Assembly (NCBI RefSeq): GCF_036924715.1
Contig: NZ_JAZHSB010000001.1
Span: forward strand, 3,029,001-3,093,000
Source: Bradyrhizobium sp. AZCC 1721
GTDB lineage: Bacteria > Pseudomonadota > Alphaproteobacteria > Rhizobiales > Xanthobacteraceae
Reading direction: 5' to 3'
Length of the DNA: 64,000 nt
Part shown: positions 41,852 to 52,040 of the stretch, piece by piece
Numbering within the stretch: position 1 is the stretch's first letter
Layout: each line of letters opens with the position of its first letter
Notes under the pieces: model-generated
The model's database searches: none
Seen by the model: only the letters and a program-made list of their open reading frames with translations
What the model was told of the DNA's origin: nothing
Position numbers and translations under genes: made by a program

Positions 41852-43060
41852 ATGGCAGCGCGGTTCGATTTCACCAGCGAAGCGTTTTTTCGCGATCCCG
41901 GGGCAGGCGTGGCGTTGCTGCGATCTTCCGCTCCTGTCGTCTTCACGCGGTTCCCGATCATAGGCCGGGTCTGGGTCACCACGACCTACGAGGCGGCAGC
42001 GCATGTGCTGAAGGACAGCACCACGTTTACGCTGCGCAAGGAGGGCGGGGCGTTGGTCGGGCTACCCTGGTGGATGCCGAGAATGGTCGGCGCAGTCGCC
42101 AACAATATGCTGACGATGGATGAGCCGGACCACACGCGGCTGCGCGACATCGTCGACGAGGCGTTCCGCCGCCGCGCCGTGCTCGATATGGAACCTCACA
42201 TCCGCGCTATCGCCGATCGCCTCGCCGACGAATTGTTTGCGGCCGGTAGCCCGGCCGACGTCGTGCAGCGTTATGCGCGGATGCTGCCGCTTGCGGTGAT
42301 TTGTGAGCTGCTCGGCCTGCCGCCGGCGGACCGGCCGAAGTTCATCGCCTGGGCCAATTCGATGGCGCATCTCACCAATGCCTTCGGCTTTCTGCGGCTG
42401 ATCGGCGGGCTCTTCAAGATGCGCCGCTACCTGCAGGAACGTCTTCAGGCGGCTCGCGAGGAAGGCGGCGAAGGATTGATCGCCGAGTTGCTACGCGTCG
42501 AAAAGGAGGGCGGGCGCATCACGCCGGACGAAATGGTCTCCATGATGTTTCTGCTGCTCGGCGCCGGCTCCGAGACGACGACACATCTGATCAGCGGATC
42601 GGTTTTCGAACTGCTGAAGGATCCGGCACGCAGCGATTGGCTGGCCGCCGACTGGAGCCGCGCAGGGCTCGCCGTCGAGGAATTCCTGCGCTTCGTCTCG
42701 CCGGTGCAATTTTCGAAGCCGCGCTATGTGCGCCATGACGTCGATCTCGAGGGCGTGAAATTGAAGAAGGGTGACCGGGTCATGGCGATGATCGTCGCGG
42801 CCAATCTGGACCCGCAGGCGAACGCGCACCCAGAACGCCTCGATCTCGAGCGGCGGCCGAACCGGCATCTCGCGTTCGGGACCGGAATTCATTTCTGCCT
42901 CGGCCACCAGCTCGCACGGATCGAAGGAATCTGCGCGCTGCAGGCACTGTTCACACGCTGGCCCGACCTGAAGCTGGCGGTTGACCCGTCACAAATTCAT
43001 TGGCGGAGACGGCCGGGCATTCGCATGATTGCGGAGTTGCCGGTGGTGGCTGCCGGGTGA
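41852..43060 (+). CDS. Cytochrome P450 (soluble bacterial type)
   Basis: A 402-residue haem monooxygenase. The I-helix oxygen motif is LLLGAGSETTTH, the K-helix ExxR is EEFLR, and the haem-Cys loop reads AFGTGIHFCLGHQLAR near residue 350. Soluble class I P450s take electrons from a ferredoxin and reductase; none is adjacent. The substrate is unknown. It follows the caspase pair in the same direction after 135 bases, and whether it belongs with them is unclear. Confidence 0.9.
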   Translation: MAARFDFTSEAFFRDPGAGVALLRSSAPVVFTRFPIIGRVWVTTTYEAAAHVLKDSTTFTLRKEGGALVGLPWWMPRMVGAVANNMLTMDEPDHTRLRDIVDEAFRRRAVLDMEPHIRAIADRLADELFAAGSPADVVQRYARMLPLAVICELLGLPPADRPKFIAWANSMAHLTNAFGFLRLIGGLFKMRRYLQERLQAAREEGGEGLIAELLRVEKEGGRITPDEMVSMMFLLLGAGSETTTHLISGSVFELLKDPARSDWLAADWSRAGLAVEEFLRFVSPVQFSKPRYVRHDVDLEGVKLKKGDRVMAMIVAANLDPQANAHPERLDLERRPNRHLAFGTGIHFCLGHQLARIEGICALQALFTRWPDLKLAVDPSQIHWRRRPGIRMIAELPVVAAG

Positions 43061-43607
43061 GCACTCGGTTGGAGATCCCGTCACTCAGGGGTATGCACGA
43101 CTTCGCTTACTTCTTGAAGTTTGAGCAAGCCGTTCCAAGCCTTATCGGGAGCCTCTGACATCGTTCCGCAGCCTCCCTTCTCAAGTGTAACGAGATCGCG
43201 CAGAACTCGCAGGTAAATGGCGTTTCGTCGTGAAGCCATGGCATCGCTTTCTCATGCTCATGGCCGGAAGGAGGACGGGGAGGATTGGGGTTAGCATCGT
43301 GGCAAATTGCCATGATCAAACTCCACGGATTGCTGGACCGCATGCCTGAGGGAAGCGGATGACCTACCCTCAGTAACGAGTCGGTGCGCATGGGCCATCT
43401 CCTGAGCGATGGATGGCCTAACGGTAAACACAACAAACAAACTCGGCAATTTCGCTCCATGCCTTAGGGGCGAGCCCCTACGTAGAGTCCCGGAGGTGCC
43501 GCCGTGCAGGTTCCGCAATGGGCCAGCTGGTCGGCGCCCCGCCAGCAGACGAAATGCCGCCAAATAGCAATGCTTTCGTCGGTCGATCTCGATAATTGAG
43601 GTCCGCT
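43061..43607. other. Gap of 547 bases, no supported gene
   Basis: An open frame on the minus strand (43107-43460) contains a CEFC motif but lacks a ribosome site and family; I do not call it. No repeats or RNA are evident. Confidence 0.35.
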
Positions 43608-44824
43608 ATGAGTTCGTTCGAGGAATCTCCTGCAGTCTCGCACTACGACGCATCTGACCGGCTGGATATCGCTCAAGAATCCGTTAGACGTTTTGAGCAG
43701 CGAGATCGGGGCTCGCAAGGCGAACCAGCGATCTCGTCACTTCGACCGGTCCTGCTATGCCTTCTGTTGCTGGCGGCGCTTGCACTCGGCTGCGGCGCGG
43801 TTCGAGCCCAAGGCACAATCCCTGACAGAGAGTTGGTAGTGGCGACCAAGGAAGCGCCGCCCTTCGCGATGAAGCAGCCGGACGGGAATTGGAGCGGTAT
43901 CAGCATCGAACTCTGGAGAAAGATCGCTGCTGGAGCGCATCTACGCTTTCGCCTGGTCGAGACCCAGAACGTGCAGGATCTGCTGGATGAAATCGCGAAG
44001 GGCACCCTCGACGCTGGTGTTGCAGCGGTAACTGTGACCGCTGCGCGCGCACGCAGCGTCGATTTTACCCAACCCTTCTACAACACCGGACTCGGGATTG
44101 CGGTGCCGATCCATGAAAGTGCCTGGGTGTCGATCGGGAGGGCGCTTCTTTCCTTCGGGTTCTTCCAGGCTGTCACGGTACTGCTTTGTTTTGCGATGGC
44201 GGTCGGCTTCCTTATTTGGCTGTTGGAACGGCGGAAAACGGAACATTTCGGCGGGGGAGCCAAGGGGCTCGGCTCCAGCTTTGGTGGTCGACCATTGCCA
44301 TGACACAGGCAGGCGCCGCCCAGAATGCGCCAGCAACGCTTCCAGGGCGGATCGTCGCAACCGGGTGGATGATCGCTTCCGTTATCGCCATAGCCGTGTT
44401 CACCGCAGGCATCACCTCCACGCTCACGCGCCGAGGGCTCGAAGGCGCCGTTCACGGCTTCAACGACCTGCGATCCGTGCGCGTCGGCGCCGTCGCCAAC
44501 TCTGCTACGACCGACTACCTCACTCGTCAGCAGCTTTCCTTTCGAGCGTTTCCAGACCTTCAAAGCGGCCTATCTGCATTGAGCCGTGGCACGATCGATG
44601 CCTTCGTCCATGACAAGCCGCTTCTGACCTGGGTCGCACGGAAAGACTTCTCGGCCTCGGTTCGTGTTGTCGACACCAGCTTCAGCAGCGAGAGCTATGC
44701 GATCGTGCTGCCGAAAGGCAGCACATTGCGGCCCATGCTCGATCTCGCCGTGCTCGATCAGATCGAAAGCGATTGGTGGCGACAAACGCTATTCCAAACC
44801 CTTGGAAATGCGCGATCTCCCTAA
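43608..44824 (+). CDS. Prokaryotic glutamate-receptor-like ligand-gated channel, frameshifted
   Basis: Two frames together make about 406 residues with the plan of GluR0: leader/TM near 55-70, binding lobe 1 (ELVVATKEAPPFAMKQPDGN ... GVAAVTVTAARARSVDFTQP), helix M1 (VTVLLCFAMAVGFLIWLLERR), pore loop, helix M2 (GWMIASVIAIAVFTAGITSTL), then lobe 2. The frame is lost in the pore at SSF: one T is missing from a T-run (44280-44282), and the other frame continues WWSTIAMTQAGAAQNAP. In relatives this part reads MTTVGYGD; here the filter TVGYG is replaced by QAGAA, so K+ selectivity is not expected. It would sense an amino acid or small acid in the periplasm. Confidence 0.75.
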
Positions 44825-45041
44825 GGTGCCCAGTTGCGACCCGATCGGCTTTCTGTGGTCTCTCAACTTCCGCGGGGCTTTATCCGACCGGAACAGTCGC
44901 ATGCATGAAGGGCCGTTGAGGCTGCCCAACCGGCGAGATAGGCGAGCGTGGTCCACGAATGTGGTTCACGACCAACTGGACGGTCCATCGCCTGCGGCGA
45001 AAAGCCCGTTCGGATCAAATCGTTGGTGGGATTGCCGAGTC

Positions 45042-45115
45042 TGGCTGGGGAACCTGGATTCGAACCAAGACAAACAGAGTCAGAGTCTGTTGTGCTACCG
45101 TTACACCATTCCCCA
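45042..45115 (-). tRNA. tRNA-Gln (anticodon CTG)
   Basis: The reverse strand folds into a full cloverleaf: acceptor TGGGGAA/TTCCCCA, D-arm with GGTGTAACGGTAGCAC, anticodon stem ACAGA/TCTGT around loop CTCTGAC (anticodon CTG), T-arm GGTTCGAATCC, discriminator G and encoded CCA (45042-45044). Length 74 with CCA. Flanking 44825-45041 holds no gene. Confidence 0.95.
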
Positions 45116-45435
45116 AGAATTGCTCAATAACATCAATGTCTTACAAGGATGTTCGGGCAATCGGCTGGAGCGGGATTTTGCAAATCGCCGCTCTCGCTGG
45201 TGCGTCGTTCTACTCGCTCGGTCCGGGCCTTGGCAAGCGTGGAAGGAGGGGCATTTTCCAACGAATTGCAGGGTGGCGCGGGCGGCGCTTGCCGCGGTTC
45301 GAATTCACCGGTCGGTTGCTGAAGGTGACGGTCGACATGCATGCCGACCAAAAGCTGGATGGCGAGGGCGTGGGTGCCGCGGAGATGGCGCGACAGTAGT
45401 TGCCGTCATTGCAATGACGAGTGGAACGAGGGGGC
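45116..45435. other. Gap of 320 bases with no supported gene
   Basis: Several short frames overlap here on both strands without ribosome sites or recognisable proteins. The promoter of the tRNA gene should lie in the part next to 45115. Confidence 0.35.
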
Positions 45436-46002
45436 CTACTTGATCTTCTCATACGCCGCGGCGAAATCCGTCAGCGGCATCGGAATCGTAATCGTTTCCT
45501 TGGCCATATTCTGGAACGAGACCTTCAACTGCTTGCCGGATTGCAACGCGGCCAGCATGTCAGGCGAAATCTGGGTGTTGGCGTAGCAGCCGCGCGCCTC
45601 GCAGGTCTGAACCTGCAGGTCGGACGTCATGCCGTCGTCGACCTGAAGCTTGGCTCCGGCCGGCAGGTTGAGCCCGAGCGGCAATTGCACGATGCCGACT
45701 GGTGTGCGGGTTTCGGCCGATACGCGGATATTGATCAGCACGATCAACTGACCGGTCTTGGTCAGAACGGCGCTTTGCTCGATCGCGCATTCGAGTGGCG
45801 CGCCGCGGTTGGCGCTGCTGCACCGCGCAACCCAGCCGGGAGGCGCGGGCGTATTGGCGCCCTCGGCCGGGCCGGCGGCGGGAGCTGGCGGTGCCTGCGC
45901 CGCGGGCGCAGCATTCTTGGTCTTGAGCGCCTGGGCTTGGCCATGGCCGCACATGCCGAATAGCGCCGCGGCAACAACCACTAATTTGATTGGAATTTTC
46001 AC
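45436..46002 (-). CDS. IalB-family (invasion-associated locus B) protein
   Basis: A 188-residue exported protein: leader to about residue 24 (ending GQAQA), a Pro/Ala-rich linker, then the IalB domain WVARCSSANRGAPLECAIEQ ... IRVSAETRTPVGIVQLPLGLNLPAG with paired Cys and QTCEARGCYANT near the C-terminus. IalB was found in Bartonella and is common in rhizobia, where its role is unclear. The GTG at 46002 has GGAG upstream; an earlier GTG at 46026 is less likely. Encoded just downstream of the RND genes. Confidence 0.85.
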   Translation of the reverse strand: MKIPIKLVVVAAALFGMCGHGQAQALKTKNAAPAAQAPPAPAAGPAEGANTPAPPGWVARCSSANRGAPLECAIEQSAVLTKTGQLIVLINIRVSAETRTPVGIVQLPLGLNLPAGAKLQVDDGMTSDLQVQTCEARGCYANTQISPDMLAALQSGKQLKVSFQNMAKETITIPMPLTDFAAAYEKIK

Positions 46003-46062
46003 TGAACCAGCTCCGAAGTGAAACACTACCTCCGGATGTGTCGGTTGCCGGGCAAAGTCAAG

Positions 46063-49000
46063 TCATTCGGCCGCTTGCTTGACCGGGCCGTGTGCGTCCG
46101 GATGCTCATGGTGCGAACCGGTCGAACGGCTCCAGCGGGCAAACGCGTTCGAAAGCCGGTCGAGATAGAGATAGACTACCGGCGTCGTGAACAGCGTCAG
46201 CGCCTGGCTGACGAGCAGGCCGCCGACCATGGCATAGCCGAGCGGCTGACGAATTTCCGATCCCGTGCCGGTACCGAGCATCAGCGGTACGCCGCCGAGC
46301 ATCGCCGCCATGGTCGTCATCATAATGGGGCGGAATCGCAGTAGCGCCGCCTTGCGGATCGCGGCTTCCGGCTCCAGACGCTCGTCGCGTTCGGCCGTGA
46401 TCGCAAAATCGACCATCATGATGCCGTTCTTCTTCACGATGCCGATGAGAAGCACGATCCCGATCAGGGCAATCAGGCTGAAATCGAATCCGAACAGCAT
46501 CAGGATGGCGAGCGCACCGACGCCCGCGGACGGCAGCGTGGATAGAATCGTGAGCGGGTGGATGTAGCTTTCGTAGAGAATGCCGAGGATCAGGTACACC
46601 ACCACGAGCGCTGCGAGAATCAACAGCGGCACCGTGCCGAGCGATTGCTGGAATGCCTGCGCCGTGCCCTGGAAGCTCGAATTGAGCGTCGTCGGCGCGC
46701 CGAGTTCGACCATCGCTTGTTGAATTGCGTTGGTCGCCTGGCCCAGTGCCACGCCCTGCGCGAGATTGAAGCTGATCGTGGTTGCCGGGAATTGGCCCTG
46801 ATGGCTGATCGACAGCGGCCGCACCGGCACGCTGGTCCAGGTGGCAAAGGTCGAAAGTGGCACCTGGTCGCCGGTGATTGGCGATTTCAGGTAGATCTTG
46901 TTCAGGGTGTCGAGGCTGCCCTGCAATTCCGGCAGCACTTCGAGCACCACCTTGTAGGTGTTGAGCTGCGTAAAGTACTGCGTCACCTGGCGCTGGCCGA
47001 ACGCGTCATACAGCGTGTCGTCGATCAGTTGCGGCTGGATGCCGTAACGCGCGGCTGTGTCGCGGTTGATTTTCAGCTCGAGCGTGGTGCCGTTGGTCTG
47101 CTGGTCGGTCGCAACATCGCGAAGCTGCGGCAGCGTCTGCATCTTGGCCAGGATTTTGGGCGCCCATTCGTTCAGCTCGGCCAAATTGGCGTCCTGCAGC
47201 GTGAATTCGAACTGGGTTCGGGTCGGCCGGCCGCCGAGGCGAACGTCCTGGGCCGCCTGCATATAGAGACGGGCGCCATCGACTTTCTCGAGCTGCGGAC
47301 GCAGGCGCGCGATGATCTGCTGCGCGGATGCCTTGCGCTCGTCGCGCGGCTTCAGCGTGATGTAGAGATTGCCGTTATTGCCAGCACGTCCGGTGCCGCC
47401 GATCGCCATCGCGACCGAGGCCACATCAGGGTCGGCCTGCACGATCCTTCCGAGTTGCTCCTGACGACGCTTCATGTCGGCGAATGAGATGTCCTGGCTG
47501 GCTTCCGACGTGGCGGTGATCAGGCCATTGTCCTGCTGCGGGAAGAAGCCCTTCGGGATGATCACGAACAGATAGACCGACAGACCGAGCGTGGCGAAGA
47601 AGATCATCAGGGTCGTCAACTTCCAGCGCAGCGCGAGATCGAGGCCGCGCTCGTAGAAGTGCAGCATCGCATCGAAGGCGCGCTCGCTCCGTTGATAGAA
47701 CCGGCCGTGTCTGACCTCGCCATGCGCGCGCAGGAAGCGCGAGGCCATCATCGGCGTCAGCGTCAGCGACACGATCATCGACACGAAGATGGTCATTGCG
47801 AGGACCACCGCGAATTCGCGGAACAGCCGGCCGATGATGCCGCCCATCAGCAGTAGCGGGATCAGCACCGCGATCAGCGAGATGCTGATCGACACGATCG
47901 TGAAGCCGATTTCGCTGGCGCCCTTGAAGGCAGCGGCCAGCGGTTTTTCGCCTTGCTCGATGTATCGCGTAATGTTCTCCAGCATCACGATGGCGTCGTC
48001 GACCACGAAGCCGACGGCAATGGTGAGCGCCATCAGCGAGAGATTGTCGAGCGAATAGCCGCACACCCACATCAGCGCGCAGGCGCCAAGCAGCGCCAAT
48101 GGCACCGTCACCGCCGGGATTACCGTCGCCCAGAAATTGCGCAGGAAGATGAATATCACCATCACGACCAGCGCGATCGTGAGCAGCATGGTGAATTGGA
48201 CGTCCTCGACCGCGGCACGGATCGTCGTGGTGCGATCACTCATCACCTCGACCTTGATAGCCGGTGGGAGCGCAGCGAGTAGCCGGGGCAGCGTCCCCTT
48301 GATCTGGTCGACGGTCTCGATGACGTTGGCGCCGGGCTGCTTGAATATCACCAGGAATACGCCGCGCTTGCCGTTGGCCCAAGCCGCCTGCTTGGCGTCC
48401 TCCGGGCCGGTGACGGCCTGGCCGATATCGCGGATCCGCAACGGACCGCCATTGCGATAGGCGATGATGACGTCGTTCCAGTCCTTGGAATCCGTTAGCT
48501 GATCATTGGCGTAAATGGTGTAAGCACGCCGCTCGCCGTCGATATTGCCCTTGGGGCTGTCAACGGTCGTGATCGCGATCTGGCTGCGCACGTCCTCCAG
48601 TGACAGGCCCTTGGCGACGAGTTTCGCCGGGTCGATCTGAATGCGGATCGCCGGCTTCTGCTGGCCTCCGATGATGACCTGGGCGACGCCTGAGATCTGG
48701 CTGATCTGCTGCGCGAGCTGGGCGTCCACGGAGTCGCTGACGGTCGTGAGCGGCAGCGTGTCCGAAGTCGCCGCCATGATCAGGATCGGCGAATCCGCCG
48801 GGTTGACCTTGCGATAGATCGGGGGCGAGGGGAGGTTTTTCGGCAACTGGCCGCTGGCCGCATTGATCGCGGCCTGCACGTCGTTGGCGGCCGCGTCGAT
48901 CGAGCGGTTGAGATCGAACTGGATGTTGACTGCGGTCGTACCGAGATAGCTCGTAGACGTCATCTGCGCGACGCCCGGAATCTGCGCGAACTGGCGCTCA

Positions 49001-49206
49001 AGCGGTTGCGCCACCGACGAGGCCATGGTTTCCGGGCTGCCGCCCGGCAGGTTGGCGGTGACCTGGATGGTCGGGAAGTCGACTTGCGGCAGGGGGGCGA
49101 CGGGCAACAGCGGGTAGGCGACGAGGCCGACGAACATGATGCCCGCCATCATCAGCGAGGTGCCGATCGGGTAGCGAATGAAGGGCGCGGAGATTCCGCC
49201 GCTCAT
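46063..49206 (-). CDS. RND efflux permease (MdtB/MdtC/MuxB type)
   Basis: A 1047-residue inner-membrane pump of the HAE1 family with twelve helices and two large periplasmic loops. The proton-relay Asp pair is in VGFVVDDAIVMLENI, and QVDFPTIQVTANLPGGSPETM is the usual N-terminal block. Such pumps export drugs, bile salts or aromatic compounds through an outer-membrane channel. It overlaps the adaptor gene by four bases (ATGA), so the two are coupled. A single permease, unlike the MdtB/C pair of enteric bacteria. No outer-membrane factor is adjacent. Confidence 0.92.
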   Translation of the reverse strand: MSGGISAPFIRYPIGTSLMMAGIMFVGLVAYPLLPVAPLPQVDFPTIQVTANLPGGSPETMASSVAQPLERQFAQIPGVAQMTSTSYLGTTAVNIQFDLNRSIDAAANDVQAAINAASGQLPKNLPSPPIYRKVNPADSPILIMAATSDTLPLTTVSDSVDAQLAQQISQISGVAQVIIGGQQKPAIRIQIDPAKLVAKGLSLEDVRSQIAITTVDSPKGNIDGERRAYTIYANDQLTDSKDWNDVIIAYRNGGPLRIRDIGQAVTGPEDAKQAAWANGKRGVFLVIFKQPGANVIETVDQIKGTLPRLLAALPPAIKVEVMSDRTTTIRAAVEDVQFTMLLTIALVVMVIFIFLRNFWATVIPAVTVPLALLGACALMWVCGYSLDNLSLMALTIAVGFVVDDAIVMLENITRYIEQGEKPLAAAFKGASEIGFTIVSISISLIAVLIPLLLMGGIIGRLFREFAVVLAMTIFVSMIVSLTLTPMMASRFLRAHGEVRHGRFYQRSERAFDAMLHFYERGLDLALRWKLTTLMIFFATLGLSVYLFVIIPKGFFPQQDNGLITATSEASQDISFADMKRRQEQLGRIVQADPDVASVAMAIGGTGRAGNNGNLYITLKPRDERKASAQQIIARLRPQLEKVDGARLYMQAAQDVRLGGRPTRTQFEFTLQDANLAELNEWAPKILAKMQTLPQLRDVATDQQTNGTTLELKINRDTAARYGIQPQLIDDTLYDAFGQRQVTQYFTQLNTYKVVLEVLPELQGSLDTLNKIYLKSPITGDQVPLSTFATWTSVPVRPLSISHQGQFPATTISFNLAQGVALGQATNAIQQAMVELGAPTTLNSSFQGTAQAFQQSLGTVPLLILAALVVVYLILGILYESYIHPLTILSTLPSAGVGALAILMLFGFDFSLIALIGIVLLIGIVKKNGIMMVDFAITAERDERLEPEAAIRKAALLRFRPIMMTTMAAMLGGVPLMLGTGTGSEIRQPLGYAMVGGLLVSQALTLFTTPVVYLYLDRLSNAFARWSRSTGSHHEHPDAHGPVKQAAE

Positions 49207-50372
49207 TCCTGGGCAACCTTGGCTTGGGCCGGATCGGAACTGGCGATCGCCGTGGTCACGAGCGAGCCGGGCTGAACCTTGAATTGACCTGCCGTGATCA
49301 CCTGCTCGCTGAGCGAAAGTCCCTCATCGACTACCGAGCGGCCGTCGATCGAGCGCGTCACCTTGATCTTGCGGAGCTCGGCCTTGTTGTCCTGGTTGAC
49401 CGCGTAGGCGTAGAGACCGTCGGCGCCATGCTGAACAGCGTCATCCGGAATCACGGTGGCGTCTTTCAGTGTCGCAACGAGCAGCCGCGTCGAAACCGAC
49501 TGGCCGGGCCACAACGCGTGATCCTTGTTGTCGAATACCGCCTTGAGCCTGATCGTCCCGCTCGAGGTGTCGACCTGGTTGTTGATCAGCGAGAGCGTGC
49601 CGGTGGACAGCTCCCGCTTGCCGTCGGTGGAAAGAGCGATCACTTTGGGAGAACCGGTGGCCAGCGCTGCCTTGATATCCGGCAACTGGTCCTCCGGCGC
49701 GGTAAAGATCACCGCGATCGGCTCGATCTGGGCAATGGTGACGATGCCGGTCTGGGTTGCGGCGTTGACGATATTGCCGACATCGACCTGGCGCAGCCCG
49801 GCGATACCGGAAATCGGTGCCTTGACGGTGGCGTAATCAAGCTGGGTTTGGGCGTTGGAGATCGCTGCCGTGTCGGCCTCAACCTGCGCCGTCAGTTGCG
49901 CGACGGTCGAGCGCTGCGTATCGGTCTGTTGCCGGGTCGCGAATTCGCCGAGCCTGGTAGAGCGCTGCAGGTCGAGACTGGCATTGGCAAGATTGGCTGC
50001 GTCCTGCGCCTTCTTGGCCTTGGCCTGATCGAGCACGGCCTGGAACGGCCGCGGATCGATCTCGGCCAGGGTATCGCCCTCCTTGACGAACTGGCCTTCC
50101 TGAAACGCAATTCGATTGATCTGGCCGTCGACGCGGCTGCGCACTACGACGGTGTTGAAACCTTGCACGGTGCCAAGCCCGGTCAGATAGACCGGAAAAT
50201 CGGCCTTCTCGACCGGGGCGGTCTTGACGGGGACGGCGGTGCGGGCCGGCGCGCGCTTCCCGTCAGCCTGCGCCGGGTGTTCCTCGCCGTGGAATCGCTG
50301 CCAGCCCAAATAGCCCAGCCCGGCAATCGCTGCGACCAACAAGACCCAACGGATGGTGCGTGATCTCGACAT
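49203..50372 (-). CDS. RND efflux periplasmic adaptor (MdtA type)
   Basis: A 389-residue membrane-fusion protein. One N-terminal membrane anchor (VLLVAAIAGLGYLGW), a lipoyl half-motif GTVQGFNTVVVRSRVDGQIN, a coiled-coil hairpin (DQAKAKKAQDAANLANASLD), and the second half APISGIAGLRQVDVGNIV. It links the permease to an outer-membrane channel. First gene of the leftward pair. AGGT lies upstream of the ATG. Confidence 0.9.
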   Translation of the reverse strand: MSRSRTIRWVLLVAAIAGLGYLGWQRFHGEEHPAQADGKRAPARTAVPVKTAPVEKADFPVYLTGLGTVQGFNTVVVRSRVDGQINRIAFQEGQFVKEGDTLAEIDPRPFQAVLDQAKAKKAQDAANLANASLDLQRSTRLGEFATRQQTDTQRSTVAQLTAQVEADTAAISNAQTQLDYATVKAPISGIAGLRQVDVGNIVNAATQTGIVTIAQIEPIAVIFTAPEDQLPDIKAALATGSPKVIALSTDGKRELSTGTLSLINNQVDTSSGTIRLKAVFDNKDHALWPGQSVSTRLLVATLKDATVIPDDAVQHGADGLYAYAVNQDNKAELRKIKVTRSIDGRSVVDEGLSLSEQVITAGQFKVQPGSLVTTAIASSDPAQAKVAQE

Positions 50373-51038
50373 GCCGACCTACGTGTTTCGGAAAACAGGC
50401 AATGGCACCCAGAACGGTTCCCTGCGGAGACAGATATTGTCTCGGCGCCCTCGGGGCGTACATGCACGAGCGCTTGAGAATCCTAAACAATTGGAAAGGT
50501 TGCGGCAGCGCACGCGTGAGGATCGGCGATGGCGACGGCGTGGCTCGCAATCTCATTCATGGCTGTCGAACGGACCGCAAATTAGAATCGTTTTGATCTG
50601 GATGGATTCAAGCGACGTCTTGCCCCAACCGCGTTGACCGCAAAATTTTCGCTGGGTACCTACGGCGCAGGATTGTCCGCCGCACGTCGGCTGCCGCGAA
50701 CTGAATTTCGTCAGCGGCATGTCCTGTCGGACGGGAGGAATATGATGGCGGTGAGCTGGTGGCGGAGAACCCCTGAGGTTCCCACGAAATCAGCTCGCGG
50801 CCGGGGAGTTCGTGCGTTATCCTGCGTCTCGTTTGCATCTGGTCACGCCGGTCACACGAGGTATGCGGGGGCGCTTTTTTCTGGCTGCAGAGCATGATAC
50901 GGGATGGCTACGCCCGCAGCCCGATCTTCGATCTCGATATTCGATCCCGGCCCTGGTGGAGCGGCCTGGGCGAGACGACCCTGAAACGGTCAAATTGACC
51001 GGTATCTATCATAACCTTATCCGCTACTGGGCCTAAGT
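50373..51038. other. Intergenic region between the RND and ExbB operons
   Basis: A 666-base divergent spacer. The open frames in it are short, Arg/Ser-rich and without ribosome sites; I see no gene. It must hold both promoters; a palindrome and candidate boxes near 50987-51023 are listed apart. Confidence 0.5.
50987..51023 (+). promoter_or_regulatory. Palindrome and -35/-10 boxes before exbB
   Basis: CGGTCAA-A-TTGACCG (50987-51001) is a perfect dyad overlapping a -35 box TTGACC (50995-51000), with TATCCG 17 bases further (51018-51023). An operator laid over the -35 box would repress; an iron regulator is expected for a TonB system but this does not resemble a Fur or Irr box that I know. Confidence 0.45.
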
Positions 51039-52037
51039 ATGAATATGTCTCTTTCTCGCGCGACGACATTGGCTGTGATCTCGGCGCTGGCCATGCTGTC
51101 GCTGGCGGCGCCATCCTGGGCCCAGCAGAATGTCGCACCCGCAGCGCCGCCTGCGTCCCCGGTTCAACAGGCGCCCGCGGTTTCGCAAGCCCCAGCGGCG
51201 CCGGTCCAGGCAACCCAGCCGGCTCAGCCGACGGCAGCCGCCGCGCCGGTTGCACCAACCGCAAGCTCAGACGCGACCGCCGCGCCGGCCGGGCGAGAAG
51301 GCACCTCGTTGAAGGCAACGACGGTTGCGCCGCGCGAATTGTCGCCGTGGTCCATGTACAAGGATGCCGACGTTGTGGTGAAGGCCGTGATGATCGGTCT
51401 CGCCTTTGCCTCGCTCGTGACCTGGACCGTCTTCATCGCGAAGATGTTCGAATTGGCGGTCGTTCAGCGCAAGCTGCGCAGGGCGCTCGCCAAGATCGCC
51501 GACGCGAGGTCGCTGGCGGAAGCGCAATTCGCGCTGGGCGCCAAGGGCAGCGTACTGTCGTCCTTCCTTGCGGCAGCGATGCGCGAGGCGCGGCTATCGG
51601 CGGGCATCTCGAGCGACGCCGGCATCAAGGAGCGCGCCGCGTCGAGCTTTTCGGAAATCGTGCGCGCCGAGGCGCGTCGGATCCGGCTCGGCATGGGGCT
51701 GTTGGCGACCATCGGCGCGACGTCGCCCTTTGTCGGCCTGTTCGGTACGGTCTGGGGCATCATGAACAGTTTTATCGGCATTTCGAAATCGCAGACCACG
51801 AACCTCGCCGTGGTGGCGCCCGGCATCGCCGAAGCGCTGCTTGCGACCGCGATCGGTCTCGTCGCTGCGATCCCGGCCGTCATCATCTACAATCACTTTT
51901 CGCGGGTGACCAAGGGCTACATGGAACTGGTCAGCCGAGCATCGGGCGCCGCGGGACGGCTGCTGTCGCGCGATCTCGACCGCACGCACATCAGCTCGCA
52001 CGGTAGTTCGCATTCGCGCGCGGCGGCGGCGGAGTAG
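51039..52037 (+). CDS. exbB: TonB-system energy-transducing protein ExbB
   Basis: A 332-residue MotA/TolQ/ExbB-family protein. A cleavable leader (to about 28) and a long Ala/Pro-rich periplasmic segment (to about 85) are followed by three membrane helices; the conserved block [21 protein letters not shown] and [19 protein letters not shown] line the proton channel. With ExbD it powers TonB. The long Ala/Pro N-terminus is typical of rhizobial ExbB. First gene of exbB-exbD-tonB. Confidence 0.92.
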   Translation: MNMSLSRATTLAVISALAMLSLAAPSWAQQNVAPAAPPASPVQQAPAVSQAPAAPVQATQPAQPTAAAAPVAPTASSDATAAPAGREGTSLKATTVAPRELSPWSMYKDADVVVKAVMIGLAFASLVTWTVFIAKMFELAVVQRKLRRALAKIADARSLAEAQFALGAKGSVLSSFLAAAMREARLSAGISSDAGIKERAASSFSEIVRAEARRIRLGMGLLATIGATSPFVGLFGTVWGIMNSFIGISKSQTTNLAVVAPGIAEALLATAIGLVAAIPAVIIYNHFSRVTKGYMELVSRASGAAGRLLSRDLDRTHISSHGSSHSRAAAAE

Positions 52038-52040
52038 GCG

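Noticed and set aside
43107..43460. 117-codon ORF with a CEFC motif
   Set aside because: No ribosome site, no family, and composition of non-coding DNA.
45042..45430. Several overlapping ORFs around the tRNA
   Set aside because: They read across a folded tRNA gene or lack start signals.
49224..50363. 379-codon plus-strand ORF
   Set aside because: Antisense to the RND adaptor, whose domains are clear.
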